The notes: a model not told the origin generated them from the letters alone. Shown: positions 43,267-52,612, counted from the first letter of the stretch. The stretch: 64,000 nucleotides of DNA from Modestobacter marinus (GCF_019799945.1 NZ_JABGCH010000022.1:1-64000); one strand, 5' to 3'. Made by a program: numbers and translations.

Positions 43267-45270
43267 GTGCTGAGCGTGTTCGACACCGTCCTGGTCGCCA
43301 ACCGCGGGGAGATCGCCGTCCGGGTGATCCGCAGCCTGCGGGAGCTGGGCATCCGTTCCGTCGCCGTGTACAGCGAGGCGGACGCCGGCGCGCTGCACAC
43401 CCGGCTCGCGGACGTCGCCGTCCCCATCGGCCCGGCGCCCGCGGCGCAGAGCTACCTGTCGATCGAGCGGGTGCTCGACGCCGCCCGCCGCACCGGCGCG
43501 CAGGCCGTGCACCCCGGCTACGGCTTCCTGTCGGAGAACGTCGACTTCGCCCGCGCGTGCGAGCGGGCGGGGGTCGTCTTCATCGGCCCGCCGGTCGCGG
43601 CGATCGAGGCGATGGGCGACAAGATCCGCGCCAAGCAGACGGTCGCTGCCGCGGGCGTGCCGGTCGTGCCGGGACGCACCGAGCCGGGCATGGACGACGA
43701 CGCCGTCGCCCTCGCCGCGGTGGAGATCGGCTTCCCCGTGCTGCTCAAGCCCAGCGCCGGCGGCGGGGGCAAGGGCATGCGCGTGGTCCGCGACGCCGGG
43801 GAGCTGCCCGAGCAGATCGCCGCCGCCCGGCGCGAGGCCCGCGGCTCCTTCGGCGACGACACGCTGCTGGTCGAGCGGTACCTCGGCCGGGCGCGGCACA
43901 TCGAGGTGCAGGTCTTCGGCGACACGTACGGCACGGTGATCCACCTCGGTGAGCGGGAGTGCAGCCTGCAGCGCCGGCACCAGAAGGTCGTCGAGGAGGC
44001 GCCCTCCCCGCTGCTGGACACCGCCACCCGGGCCGCCATGGGGCGCGCCGCGGTCGAGGCGGCCCGCGCGGTCGGCTACACCGGGGCGGGCACCGTCGAG
44101 TTCATCGTCGACGCCGACTCCCCGCGCGACTTCTTCTTCCTGGAGATGAACACCCGGCTGCAGGTCGAGCACCCGGTCACCGAGCTCATCACCGGCCTGG
44201 ACCTCGTGGAGCTGCAGCTGCGGGTCGCGGCGGGGGAGCCGCTGCAGATCGACCAGAGCGACGTCACCCTCGACGGGCACGCGATCGAGGCGCGGGTGTA
44301 CGCCGAGGACCCGGCGCGCGGGTTCCTGCCGCAGACCGGCACGGTCGTCGGCCTGGTCGAGCCGGCCGGCACCGGGGTGCGGGTGGACAGCTCGCTGGTC
44401 GTGGGCTCCGTCGTCGGCACCGACTACGACCCGATGCTGGCCAAGGTGATCGCCTGGGGGCCGGACCGGGAGACCGCGCGGGCGCGGCTGGTCCGGGCGC
44501 TCGGGGACACCGCCGTCCTCGGGGTGGCCACGAACACCACCTTCCTGCGCGACCTGCTCGCCGACCCCGACGTCGTCGCGGGCCGGCTCGACACCGGGCT
44601 CATCGAGCGCCGGGGCGAGGCGCTGACCTGGTCGGAGCCCCCGCCGCCGCACGTGTACGCGGCCGCCGCCCTCGCGCTGCAGCTGGAGGCCGAGCCGACG
44701 GGGCGCCTCGTCGACCCGTGGGAGGTGCCCTCGGGCTGGCGGCTGGGCGAGCCGGCGTGGACGCTCCTCCGGCTGCAGGCGGCCGGCGGGGCCCCGGTCG
44801 AGGTACGCGTGCGCGGCCTGGCGGCCGCTGCCGAGGTGCGGGTGGGCGACGGCGAGCCGCTGCCGGCTTGCGCCTCCCGGGACGGCGACCGGCTGAGCGT
44901 CACCGTCGGCGCGGTGAGCACCCGGTTCACCGTCGTCCACTCCGGTGGGACGGTCTGGCTCGCCGTCGACGGGCACGTCGCCGCGCTGCGCGAGCACGAG
45001 CGGCTGGCGTCGACCGCCGCGTCGGCGGCGTCCGACGGCGCGGTGACCGCCCCGATGCCGGGCCTGGTGACGCTGGTGCAGGTGTCCCTCGGTGACCACG
45101 TGGAGGCGGGGACCCCGCTGCTGGTCGTCGAGGCGATGAAGATGGAGCACGTGCTGACCGCCCCCGTCGCGGGGACGGTCACCGAGCTCCCGGTGACGGC
45201 GGGCCGACCGGTCCGGCTGGACGAGCGGGTGGCCGTGGTGACCCCACTGGCGCCCGGCGGAGGGGAGTGA
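43267..45270 (+). CDS. accA1: Acyl-CoA carboxylase alpha subunit (biotin carboxylase plus biotin carrier)
   Basis: A 667-residue biotin enzyme. Biotin carboxylase spans about 1-445 ([24 protein letters not shown]-grasp loop [28 protein letters not shown], and [11 protein letters not shown]). The biotinyl domain ends the protein, with biotin-accepting Lys in [10 protein letters not shown] (about residue 625). It charges biotin with CO2 for AccD1, most likely as methylcrotonyl-CoA carboxylase. The start is GTG 43267 or 43276. The 4-bp gap to the dehydrogenase gene shows an operon. Confidence 0.93.
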   Translation: MLSVFDTVLVANRGEIAVRVIRSLRELGIRSVAVYSEADAGALHTRLADVAVPIGPAPAAQSYLSIERVLDAARRTGAQAVHPGYGFLSENVDFARACERAGVVFIGPPVAAIEAMGDKIRAKQTVAAAGVPVVPGRTEPGMDDDAVALAAVEIGFPVLLKPSAGGGGKGMRVVRDAGELPEQIAAARREARGSFGDDTLLVERYLGRARHIEVQVFGDTYGTVIHLGERECSLQRRHQKVVEEAPSPLLDTATRAAMGRAAVEAARAVGYTGAGTVEFIVDADSPRDFFFLEMNTRLQVEHPVTELITGLDLVELQLRVAAGEPLQIDQSDVTLDGHAIEARVYAEDPARGFLPQTGTVVGLVEPAGTGVRVDSSLVVGSVVGTDYDPMLAKVIAWGPDRETARARLVRALGDTAVLGVATNTTFLRDLLADPDVVAGRLDTGLIERRGEALTWSEPPPPHVYAAAALALQLEAEPTGRLVDPWEVPSGWRLGEPAWTLLRLQAAGGAPVEVRVRGLAAAAEVRVGDGEPLPACASRDGDRLSVTVGAVSTRFTVVHSGGTVWLAVDGHVAALREHERLASTAASAASDGAVTAPMPGLVTLVQVSLGDHVEAGTPLLVVEAMKMEHVLTAPVAGTVTELPVTAGRPVRLDERVAVVTPLAPGGGE

Positions 45271-45274
45271 CCCA

Positions 45275-46429
45275 GTGCTCGACTACCGGCTCGACGAGGA
45301 GACGGAAGCGCTGCGGAAGGTGGTCCGCGAGTTCTCGCTCGACGTGGTGGCCCCGCAGATCGGCGGCTTCTACGAGCGCGACGAGTTCCCGACGGAGATC
45401 GTGCGGCAGATGGGGGAGCTGGGCCTGTTCGGCCTGCCCTTCCCCGAGGAGTACGGCGGCTCCGGCGGCACGTACTTCACCCTCTGCGTGGCGCTGGAGG
45501 AGCTCGCCCGGGTCGACAGCTCGGTGGCCATCACGCTCGAGGCCGGGGTCTCGCTGGGCGCGATGCCGCTCTACCGGTTCGGCACCGAGGAGCAGAAGCA
45601 GAAGTGGCTGCCCCGGTTGTGCGCCGGTGAGGCGCTGGGGGCCTTCGGGCTCACCGAGCCCGGCGGCGGGTCGGACGCCGGGGCCACCCGGACGACGGCG
45701 CGGCTGGAGGACGGCCACTGGGTGCTCAACGGGTCGAAGGCGTTCATCACCAACGCCGGCACCGGCATGACCGACCTGGTCACCGTCACCGCGGTCACCA
45801 GCACCCGGGCCGACGGCGGCAAGGAGATCTCGACGATCGCCGTCCCGACCGGCACCCCCGGCTTCACCGTCGGCCAGCGCTACAAGAAGGTCGGCTGGAA
45901 CGCCTCGGACACCAGGGAGCTGGCGTTCAGCGACTGCCGGGTGCCCGAGGAGAACCTGGTCGGCGAGCGCGGCCGCGGCTACGCGCAGTTCCTGTCGATC
46001 CTCGACGAGGGCCGGATCGCGATCTCCGCGCTGGCCGTCGGGCTCGCGCAGGGCTGCGTCGACGAGAGCGTGAAGTACGCGGGCGAGCGGGAGGCGTTCG
46101 GGCAGCCGATCGGCCGCAACCAGGCCGTCCAGTTCATGATCGCCGACATGGAGATGCGCGCCTCCACCGCGCGGCTGGCCTACTACCGGGCGGCGGAGAA
46201 GATGCTGCGCGGCGAGCCGTTCAAGCGGGAGGCCGCCATCGCCAAGCTCTACAGCTCCGAGGTCGCGATGGACAACGCCCGGTACGCCACCCAGGTGCAC
46301 GGCGGGTACGGCTTCATGACCGAGTTCCCGGTCGGCCGGTTCTACCGCGACGCCAAGATTCTGGAGATCGGCGAGGGCACCAGCGAGGTGCAGCGGATGC
46401 TCATCGCCCGCTCCCTCGGCCTCGGCTGA
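45275..46429 (+). CDS. fadE19: Acyl-CoA dehydrogenase, isovaleryl-CoA dehydrogenase-like
   Basis: A 384-residue FAD enzyme that oxidises acyl-CoA. Signature blocks are GAFGLTEPGGGSDAGATRT and the C-terminal QVHGGYGFMTEFPVGRFYRDAKILEIGEGTSE split by normal spacing. Catalytic Glu is in the EIGEGTSE neighbourhood or in the GGYGF loop, depending on class. Placement next to accA1/accD1 matches the mycobacterial fadE19-accA1-accD1 set, so the substrate is probably isovaleryl-CoA or 2-methylbutyryl-CoA. Its stop codon lies in an 11-bp tandem repeat. Confidence 0.9.
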   Translation: MLDYRLDEETEALRKVVREFSLDVVAPQIGGFYERDEFPTEIVRQMGELGLFGLPFPEEYGGSGGTYFTLCVALEELARVDSSVAITLEAGVSLGAMPLYRFGTEEQKQKWLPRLCAGEALGAFGLTEPGGGSDAGATRTTARLEDGHWVLNGSKAFITNAGTGMTDLVTVTAVTSTRADGGKEISTIAVPTGTPGFTVGQRYKKVGWNASDTRELAFSDCRVPEENLVGERGRGYAQFLSILDEGRIAISALAVGLAQGCVDESVKYAGEREAFGQPIGRNQAVQFMIADMEMRASTARLAYYRAAEKMLRGEPFKREAAIAKLYSSEVAMDNARYATQVHGGYGFMTEFPVGRFYRDAKILEIGEGTSEVQRMLIARSLGLG

Positions 46430-46485
46430 CCCTCGGCTGGGCCTCGGCTGGGTCCTGGCTCGGCCCCGGTTGAGCTTCGGCTGGG
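46420..46485 (+). repeat. Six 11-bp degenerate tandem repeats at the 3' end of fadE19
   Basis: Units start at 46420, 46431, 46442, 46453, 46464 and 46475. The first three are CCTCGGCTG plus two variable bases; the last three drift (TCCTGGCTCGG, CCCCGGTTGAG, CTTCGGCTGGG). The first unit contains the fadE19 stop codon. Confidence 0.7.
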
Positions 46486-46487
46486 CC

Positions 46488-46552
46488 GAGTGGCAGTTCC
46501 GGTCGTCCAGGGCGGCGCGTCCGCGCGTGTCGGCGACCGGAACTGCCCACTC
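46488..46552. terminator. Long inverted repeat between fadE19 and quinone reductase
   Basis: GAGTGGCAGTTCCGGTCG (46488-46505) pairs with 46534-46552, with a single bulged C, around a 28-nt GC-rich loop. It fills the gap between converging genes, so it can stop transcription from both sides. It may also be a member of a dispersed palindrome family. Confidence 0.6.
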
Positions 46553-46560
46553 GCCGCGCG

Positions 46561-47574
46561 TCAGGCGGTGACGTCGATGAGCACCTTGCCGACGGCGCCG
46601 TCCTGCACCGCCTGGTGGGCCTGCGCCGTCTCGGTCAGCGGGTACACGTGCAGCGGGAGCCCGGCCTCCTCACCGACCCGGACGGCGCCGTCCAGCACCG
46701 CGGCGTTGACGTCCTCGACGCCGATCTCCTTGGCCTTCGGCGGCTCGGTGTAGACGAGCACGAACTGCCAGCGGGCGTTCGGGGTCATCTGCGAGCGCAC
46801 CGGGACGGTGATCTCCGCGCCGCCGTCGTCGGCGTACATGGCGACCGCGCCGTGCAGGCCGATCACCTGCGCGTCGGCCGCGGCGTTCTGCGCGGCGTTG
46901 ACCTCGACGATGCTGTCGACGCCCTTCGGCGCGATCTTGCGCACCTCGGTGACGACGTCCTGCTGCCGGTAGTTGACGACGTGCGAGGCGCCGGCCGCCG
47001 CGGCCAGCTGCGCCTTCTGCGGGGAGCTGACCGTGGCGATGACCGTGGCCTCGGCCCAGCGGGCCAGCTGGATCGCGGCGTTGCCGACCGCGCCGGCGCC
47101 GCCCTGCACGAGCACGGTGCGGCCGTGCAGCGAGCCAGGACCCAGCCGGTTGGGCAGCGACTCGGCGACGGTCAGGCAGCGGTGCGCGGTCAGGAACGGG
47201 ATGCCGAGCGCGGCACCCAGCTGGAAGGACGGTCCCTCGCCGAGCAGAACGGTCTGCCGGGCGGGGACGACGGTGTACTCCGCCGCCGTGCCGTGCGGGC
47301 GCTGCCAGGCCGCCTCCCACACCCACACCCGCTCGCCGCGCAGCACCGGGTCCACGCCCTGGCCGACCGCCTCGATGGTGCCCGCGCCGTCCTGGTTGGG
47401 GACCTTCCCGCCGGCGCCCGGGTCGGTGGTGCTCCGGGCCTTCCAGTCGGTCGGGTTCACCCCGGAGAAGGCCAGGCGGACCCGCACCTCCCCGGGGCCG
47501 GGATCGGGGGTGGGCCGCTCGACGAGCTGGAGGACGTCGGGACCGCCGGGCTGCGTGTAGGTGATCGCTCGCAC
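46561..47574 (-). CDS. NADPH:quinone oxidoreductase (zinc-free MDR family)
   Basis: A 337-residue medium-chain dehydrogenase/reductase. The N-terminal GroES-like part has FSGVNPTDWKARS and the nucleotide fold begins with VLVQGGAGAVGNAAIQLA (about residue 150), the quinone reductase form of the glycine motif. No zinc-binding Cys set is seen. It probably reduces quinones or enones with NADPH, a detoxification role. GTG start at 47574. Confidence 0.9.
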   Translation of the reverse strand: MRAITYTQPGGPDVLQLVERPTPDPGPGEVRVRLAFSGVNPTDWKARSTTDPGAGGKVPNQDGAGTIEAVGQGVDPVLRGERVWVWEAAWQRPHGTAAEYTVVPARQTVLLGEGPSFQLGAALGIPFLTAHRCLTVAESLPNRLGPGSLHGRTVLVQGGAGAVGNAAIQLARWAEATVIATVSSPQKAQLAAAAGASHVVNYRQQDVVTEVRKIAPKGVDSIVEVNAAQNAAADAQVIGLHGAVAMYADDGGAEITVPVRSQMTPNARWQFVLVYTEPPKAKEIGVEDVNAAVLDGAVRVGEEAGLPLHVYPLTETAQAHQAVQDGAVGKVLIDVTA

Positions 47575-47657
47575 CGGCCGTCCCTACCCGCGAAGCCGGT
47601 CGCCGATCCGTCGGGACCTTCCCGCGGGAACGTCCCGGTGGCTGACAGCGCCGAAGG

Positions 47658-48680
47658 TCAGCGGGCGGGCGAGTCGACCGCGGTGGGGTCCGCGTCGCCG
47701 GCCGCCTGCGCGGTCAGCCACCGGGTGACGCGGTCGAGGACCGCGGGCTCGACCGGGCGGCGGACCTCCTGCTTGTAGGCGCGCACCGACGGCGGGCCGG
47801 GCTGGGTGCGCAGCAGGTGGCTGACGTCGGGCGCGCACCAGGTCTCGACCGGTCCGGGCACGGCCGCGGCGATCGCGGGCAGGTCGGCCGGGTCGACCTG
47901 CAGGTCCTTGCTGCCGGTGATCGCGAGCACGGGCAGGTCGAGGCGGGACAGGTCGGGGCGGGGGTCGTGGTCCAGGTACTCGCGGAACCACGTGGCGTTC
48001 ACCGCGACGCCGCCCATCCGCGCCACGTCGGTGGTGGTGGCGCGGACCTTGTCGTGGTTGCGGCTGACCTTGGCGACCAGGTCGACCCGCAGCAGTCGCA
48101 GCAGGGCGCGGACCGGTGCCGGCAGCGTGGGCGCGATCACGGCGGCCTGCCAGCGCAGCACCGCGTCCCCGCGCTGCGCGGAGCCGGCCAGCAGCACGAC
48201 CCCGGCCGGGCGCGGGCCGGGCTGCCCGGCGAGCAGCCGGGCGGCGGTGTGCGCGACCAGCAGGGCACCCTCGCTGTGCCCGACGAGGAACATCCGGCCG
48301 GGGTCGGCCTCGGGCCGGGTGGCCAGCGCGCTGAACGCGGCGGCGGTGTCGTCGGCGTTGTCGAACAGCCCGGCCCGCTTCCAGCCGTTCCGGCCCTCCG
48401 TGGTCCCGTCGCGCAGCAGCCGGCTCTCGCCGACGCCGCGCTTGTCGTAGCGCAGTGAGGCGATGCCGGCCCGCGCGAGGGCGTGCGCCAGCTGCCGGGT
48501 GGAGTCGATCGGCATGCGCGGCGCGTTCGAGTTCCGGTCCAGCGGGCCGGAGCCGCTGACCAGCACCGCGGCCGGGAGCGGGCCGTCCCCCTCGGGCACG
48601 GTGAGGGCGCCGGCCAGGTCCCGGTCCGGGCCGGGGAAGCGCAGCTGCACCTCGCGCGGGGTCAGCGTGTCGGCGCTCAT
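47658..48680 (-). CDS. Alpha/beta hydrolase (S9/BAAT-like)
   Basis: A 340-residue hydrolase. The strand/oxyanion segment is AAVLVSGSGPLDRNSN, RYDKRGVGES follows, and the nucleophile elbow is LVGHSEGALLVA with Ser near residue 150. Asp in ITGSKDLQVDP and His in APDVSHLLR complete the triad. The ATG overlaps the stop of the gene before it (ATGA), so the two form an operon. Likely an esterase or dipeptidyl-like hydrolase; substrate unknown. Confidence 0.87.
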   Translation of the reverse strand: MSADTLTPREVQLRFPGPDRDLAGALTVPEGDGPLPAAVLVSGSGPLDRNSNAPRMPIDSTRQLAHALARAGIASLRYDKRGVGESRLLRDGTTEGRNGWKRAGLFDNADDTAAAFSALATRPEADPGRMFLVGHSEGALLVAHTAARLLAGQPGPRPAGVVLLAGSAQRGDAVLRWQAAVIAPTLPAPVRALLRLLRVDLVAKVSRNHDKVRATTTDVARMGGVAVNATWFREYLDHDPRPDLSRLDLPVLAITGSKDLQVDPADLPAIAAAVPGPVETWCAPDVSHLLRTQPGPPSVRAYKQEVRRPVEPAVLDRVTRWLTAQAAGDADPTAVDSPAR

Positions 48681-49024
48681 CGGGCAGCCCGGATGCGCGC
48701 CGCGAGACCTTGGGCGTCGTCGTCGCCGAGCAGCACCGACGCCAGCCGGTGCCCGGAGAGGGTCAGGCGCACACCGGCCTGGCCGCGGCGGGTGTCGACG
48801 AACTCGGCTCCGTTCCGGGTGCGCCAAGTGCCGATCCTCCGCCGGCCGGGCAGCTGCAGGCCCGGGGCCCGCAGCCCGCGGGTGGCCGTCAGCGCATCCG
48901 GGACGACCTCCACGTCGGTGATGGCGGCCAGCGGGATGCGGACGTCCCCGTGCAGGCCGGCGAGCTTCTCGGTGCGGGTGAGCTCGACGCGGAGCTCCTG
49001 GTCGGTGAGGTGGACAGCGCTCAT
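48677..49024 (-). CDS. PH-like domain hypothetical protein
   Basis: A 115-residue beta-rich protein resembling bacterial PH-like domains (VHLTDQELRVELTRTEKL, IPLAAITDVEVVPD, GVRLTLSGHRLASVLLG). No membrane segment. First gene of an operon with the hydrolase and divergent from an HTH regulator whose operator-like repeats lie in the 58-bp gap. Possibly a ligand sensor or scaffold; function unknown. Confidence 0.7.
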   Translation of the reverse strand: MSAVHLTDQELRVELTRTEKLAGLHGDVRIPLAAITDVEVVPDALTATRGLRAPGLQLPGRRRIGTWRTRNGAEFVDTRRGQAGVRLTLSGHRLASVLLGDDDAQGLAARIRAAR

Positions 49025-49034
49025 GCCGTGTAGT

Positions 49035-49070
49035 GTTCTCAATGACAAGAACGATGTCAAGAATGAGAAC
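49035..49070. promoter_or_regulatory. Nested inverted and direct repeats, candidate operator
   Basis: GTTCTCA (49035-49041) and TGAGAAC (49064-49070) form an inverted repeat. Inside are two 12-bp direct repeats, ATGACAAGAACG and ATGTCAAGAATG. On the minus strand the same DNA carries a perfect -35 TTGACA. It lies between divergent genes, so a regulator bound here would cover the promoter of the PH-like/hydrolase operon. Confidence 0.6.
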
Positions 49071-49082
49071 AGTCAGGACGAT

Positions 49083-49649
49083 GTGAGACACATGACGACC
49101 GCGGGGTTGCTGCTGCACCCGGTGCGGCTGCGGATCGTGCAGGCGTTCCTCGGCGACCGCGAGTTCACCACCGGTCAGCTGCACGAGCTGCTGCCGGACG
49201 TGTCCGCGGCGACCCTCTACCGCCAGGTGGCCACGTTGGCCGCGGCCGGTGTGCTCGAGGTCGCCGGGGAAAGACGGGTGCGCGCCGTGTCCGAGCGCAC
49301 CTACCGCCTGCGCACCGAGGCGGCCTCGATCGGCCCGGCCGAGGCCGCCGAGCTCACGCCCGAGCAGCACCGGCAGGCCTTCCTGACCTTCGTCGCCGGG
49401 CTGCTCGCCGACTTCGACCGCTACCTCGACCGCGGCGACGTGAACCTCGGCCGTGACCTCGTCAGCTACCGCCAGATCGCGCTGCACCTCACCGACGAGG
49501 AGCTGCTGGAGCTGCTCACCGAGGTCCGCGAAGCGTACGCGCGCCGGACGTCGCTGCCCCCCGAAGGGCGCCGACGGCGGCTGCTGACCACGATCCTGCT
49601 GCCGACCGACCCGCCGGCCCCTGACCCGGGCCGACCCGCCGGCCCCTGA
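49083..49649 (+). CDS. ArsR-like winged-helix transcriptional regulator
   Basis: A 188-residue regulator. The HTH is in the first 70 residues: LLLHPVRLRIVQAFLGDREFTT, ATLYRQVATLAAAGVLEV and a wing RRVRAVSERTYRLR. This form (HTH plus helical C-terminal half with LTDEELLELL) is a common actinobacterial ArsR-type group. The GTG at 49083 has AGGA at 4 nt; an ATG at 49092 is the alternative. It probably controls the divergent operon. Its 3' end lies in a local duplication. Confidence 0.85.
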   Translation: MRHMTTAGLLLHPVRLRIVQAFLGDREFTTGQLHELLPDVSAATLYRQVATLAAAGVLEVAGERRVRAVSERTYRLRTEAASIGPAEAAELTPEQHRQAFLTFVAGLLADFDRYLDRGDVNLGRDLVSYRQIALHLTDEELLELLTEVREAYARRTSLPPEGRRRRLLTTILLPTDPPAPDPGRPAGP

Positions 49650-49702
49650 CCCGGGCCGACCCGGCGGATCACATCCGGTCCGGCCCGGCGGATCACATCC
49701 GG
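49606..49702. repeat. Two local tandem duplications at converging gene ends
   Basis: A 25-bp unit (49606-49630) is repeated exactly at 49631-49655. Then a 19-bp unit starting CCCGGCGGATC occurs at 49660-49678 and 49684-49702 (24-bp period). The first pair covers the last codons of the HTH regulator, the second duplicates the last codons and stop region of the DUF885 gene. Confidence 0.75.
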
Positions 49703-51372
49703 GCGAGCTCCGCGGCCAGCGGGGCCAGGCCCAGCGGGCCGAGGTCGAGCGCGGCCCTGTGCCAGGCCTTGAGGTCGAACGCGTCGCCGCCGCGCCGCTG
49801 TGCCTCCTCGCGGCAGGTCAGCCACACCCGCTCACCGACCTTGTAGACCGGCGCCTGCCCGGGCCACCCGAGGTAGCGGTGCAGCTCGTCGACCCGCATC
49901 GCGTCCTCCATGTTCACGTGCGAGCGGAGGAACGCCAGCGCGACGTCGTAGGTCCACCGGTCCCCGGCGGCCCGCCCGGCCGGGATCGGCAGGTCCAGGT
50001 GGACGCCGATGTCCAGCACGACGCGGGCGGCCCGCAGCTCCTGCGCGTCAAGCATGCCCAGCCGGTCGCCGGCGTCCTCGAGGTGGCCGAGCTCGCCCAT
50101 CAGCCGCTCGGCGTACAGCGCCCAGCCCTCGCCGTGCCCGGAGCACCAGCACAGCAGCCGCTGCCAGCGGTTGAGCAGCGCGGCGTTGTAGACGGTCTGC
50201 GCGATCTGCAGGTGGTGGCCGGGGACGCCCTCGTGGAAGACCGTCGTCGTCTCCCGCCACGTGGTCATGTCGCTGACGCCCTCGGGCAGCGACCACCACA
50301 TCCGGCCGGGCCGGCTGAAGTCCTCGGTCGGGCCGGTGTAGTAGACGCCCTCGCCCGACGTCGGGGTCAGCCGTCCCTCGATCCGCTTGACCGGGTCCGG
50401 GATGTCGAAGTGGACGCCGTCCAGCGCGGCCATCGCCCGGTCGGCGGTCCCCTGCAGCCACTCCTGCAGGGCCTCCCGGCCGCGCACCTGACGGGCCGGG
50501 TCGGCGTCGAGCGCGGCTATGGCGCCGGCGATGCCCTGCCCCGGGGCGATCTGCTCGGCGACCGCCTCCTTCTCGGCGACGATCCGGGCGAGCTCGTCCC
50601 ATCCCCAGGCGTAGGTCTCGTCGAGGTCGAGGTCGAGGCCCGCGTGGTAGCGGGACTCCAGCGCGTACCGCTCCCGGCCGACGCAGTCCCGCTCGGGGGC
50701 GACCGGCAGCAGCTCCCGCTCGACGGCGTCGGCGAACTCGACCAGCGCCCGGGCCGTGGCCTCGGCGCCGCGGGTCAGGTCGGTCCGCACCGCGTCGCCG
50801 ACCTCCGCGCGTCCCACGAACTGCGCGTAGAAGCCCGGCCTCTCCGGGGTGCCGGCCCAGCGCCGGGCGATGCCCGCCGCCAGCCGCACCTGCCGGGCGG
50901 CGGAGACCTGCCCGGCGTCGGCCGCGGAGCGCAGCCCCTGCCGGTACCCGGCCAGGGCCGCGGGGAGCGCGGTGAGCCGCCGGGCGATCGTCGCCCAGTC
51001 GTCGTCGGTCTCGGCGGGCATCAGGTCGAACGTGGACCGGAAGTCCTGCAGCGGGCTGGCGATCGTGTTCAGCGAGGACGCCGCCAGCCCGGCCTCGTGC
51101 AGGGCGAGCTCGGCGCCGAGGCGCTCCAGCATCGCGCTGCGGGCGACGTCGTCGCGGCGCTCGGCCGGATCGGTCCGGTCCACCGCGGCAACGGTGCGGC
51201 GCAGCAGCTCCGCGGTCGCGGCATGCCCGTCGGGAGTGAGGTCGGGCCACTCGTCGTCGTGCCCGGGGACGCCGATGTAGGTGGCGACGGTGGGCTGGTC
51301 GGCGGCGTACTCGTCGACGAAGCGGTCGGCCAGCTGGTCGAGCTCGGACGGCGGACGCGTGGGCTCACTCAC
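49693..51372 (-). CDS. DUF885 family protein (putative zinc metallopeptidase)
   Basis: A 559-residue soluble DUF885 protein. The likely zinc motif HEGVPGHHLQIA (HEGxPGHxxQ) is near residue 380, with GHGEGWALYAERLMGE downstream, both hallmarks of this family. Structures and fold predictions relate DUF885 to M3/M32-type peptidases. The GTG at 51372 is the family-like start (VSEPTRP). Not next to any substrate-giving gene; the substrate is unknown. Confidence 0.9.
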   Translation of the reverse strand: MSEPTRPPSELDQLADRFVDEYAADQPTVATYIGVPGHDDEWPDLTPDGHAATAELLRRTVAAVDRTDPAERRDDVARSAMLERLGAELALHEAGLAASSLNTIASPLQDFRSTFDLMPAETDDDWATIARRLTALPAALAGYRQGLRSAADAGQVSAARQVRLAAGIARRWAGTPERPGFYAQFVGRAEVGDAVRTDLTRGAEATARALVEFADAVERELLPVAPERDCVGRERYALESRYHAGLDLDLDETYAWGWDELARIVAEKEAVAEQIAPGQGIAGAIAALDADPARQVRGREALQEWLQGTADRAMAALDGVHFDIPDPVKRIEGRLTPTSGEGVYYTGPTEDFSRPGRMWWSLPEGVSDMTTWRETTTVFHEGVPGHHLQIAQTVYNAALLNRWQRLLCWCSGHGEGWALYAERLMGELGHLEDAGDRLGMLDAQELRAARVVLDIGVHLDLPIPAGRAAGDRWTYDVALAFLRSHVNMEDAMRVDELHRYLGWPGQAPVYKVGERVWLTCREEAQRRGGDAFDLKAWHRAALDLGPLGLAPLAAELARM

Positions 51373-51441
51373 ATCCGGGACGTTATCCCGCGCCCCAGCG
51401 CAGCCCGCCCGGGGTCCGGCCCCTGGACCGGCACGGCGGGG

Positions 51442-51810
51442 TCAGCGCCGCTCGGGCTCGGCCGGCACCCCCGGGTCCACCCGCATGGGCAGCTCCGCCT
51501 GCACACGGCGCCAGTGGTAGACGTACAGCGGCCCGGCGATCAGCAGCGTGGTGGCCCCGCCGACCATGTCCAGCACCGACTGCCGCCGCTGGGAGTCGCG
51601 GGCCCGCTCCTCCTGCCGCTGCTGCTCCTCCTCGGTCAGGTCCTCGACGGGCGCCTCGTAGTAGTAGCCGAAGTAGCCCGGGTCCGGATACAGCAGCGAC
51701 ACGGTGCTGCGGACGAACTGGACCGCCGCGAAGATCGACACCACCAGCGTGATCAGGCAGACCAGGTACAGGTAGAGGTTGCGCAGGTTGAAGCGCTCGG
51801 GGAGGGCCAC
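51442..51810 (-). CDS. Small membrane protein of unknown function
   Basis: A 122-residue protein with two hydrophobic segments (YLYLVCLITLVVSIFAAVQF and a second around GGATTLLIAGPLYVYHW). Between them is a Tyr-rich patch (YPDPGYFGYYYEAPVED) and a charged coiled-coil-like EEEQQRQEERARDSQRR. GTG at 51810 has AGGAG at 5 nt; an upstream ATG at 51855 would add 15 basic residues. Conserved shape, no known role. Confidence 0.72.
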   Translation of the reverse strand: MALPERFNLRNLYLYLVCLITLVVSIFAAVQFVRSTVSLLYPDPGYFGYYYEAPVEDLTEEEQQRQEERARDSQRRQSVLDMVGGATTLLIAGPLYVYHWRRVQAELPMRVDPGVPAEPERR

Positions 51811-51910
51811 GGTGGCTCCTGTCTGGGTGCGCCGATGCCGTCGGGTGAGGGGCATGGTGCCGTCGACCGGCCGTCCGGGACGCGCCCCGGACCGTCACGC
51901 TGCGCAAGCG

Positions 51911-52612
51911 TTACCGAACGGGCGCGCGGGGCGGCGTCGGTGGGACGAGCCTGAGGACGACGAGCAGCCACGGCACGGCGAACGCGACGCTGCCCAGCAC
52001 GTCGGTGGGGAAGTGGGCGCCGCGGTAGAGCCGCGCGACCGCCACCACCGCCACGACGACCACCGCGGCGGTCAGCACCAGCCAGCGCCACCAGGCCCGG
52101 GTCGCGGCCAGCACCAGGGCCGCGATCCCGCCGTAGAGGCAGATGGCCGCGGCCGTGTGCCCGGACGGGAAGCTGGAGGTGGGCGGGAGCTCGGCGTCGA
52201 GGTGCACCACCGGCGGCCGCGGCCGGTCGATCAGCGCCGTCGTGGTGAGGAAGATGGCCAGCTCACCGCCGAGGGCCAGCGCGAGGACCGCGGCCGGACG
52301 CCAGTGCCGGAGCGCGAGCGACCCGGCCGTCGCGGCGACCAGGCCGACGGCGGCGACCACGGCGGTGTTGCCGAGCTCGTCGAGCGTGTCCGAGGCGGCG
52401 TCGAGGGTCGGCGTGCGCTGGTCGGCGAACCACTCGTCGGCGCCGGAGTCCACCTCCTCGACCGCCGTCCCGGTCTCGGCCCGGGTGACCAGCAGGCCGA
52501 TCCCCACGGCCAGACCGAGGAGGACGACGGCGGCGAACAGCAGCCCCAGTGCCGTCGTCCACGGACTACGGCCGGCCGCACTGCGAGACCTCACCGACGG
52601 AGGGTGGCGCAT
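51911..52612 (-). CDS. PAP2 family phosphatase
   Basis: A 233-residue membrane lipid phosphatase with six likely helices. The three catalytic motifs are intact: LIDRPRPP (KX6RP-like; the first basic residue is missing), SFPSGHTAAA with the base His, and ARLYRGAHFPTDVLGS with the nucleophile His (SRX5HX3D-like). It could act on undecaprenyl diphosphate or phosphatidic acid phosphates. ATG at 52612. Divergent from the kinase locus by 353 bp. Confidence 0.9.
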   Translation of the reverse strand: MRHPPSVRSRSAAGRSPWTTALGLLFAAVVLLGLAVGIGLLVTRAETGTAVEEVDSGADEWFADQRTPTLDAASDTLDELGNTAVVAAVGLVAATAGSLALRHWRPAAVLALALGGELAIFLTTTALIDRPRPPVVHLDAELPPTSSFPSGHTAAAICLYGGIAALVLAATRAWWRWLVLTAAVVVVAVVAVARLYRGAHFPTDVLGSVAFAVPWLLVVLRLVPPTPPRAPVR

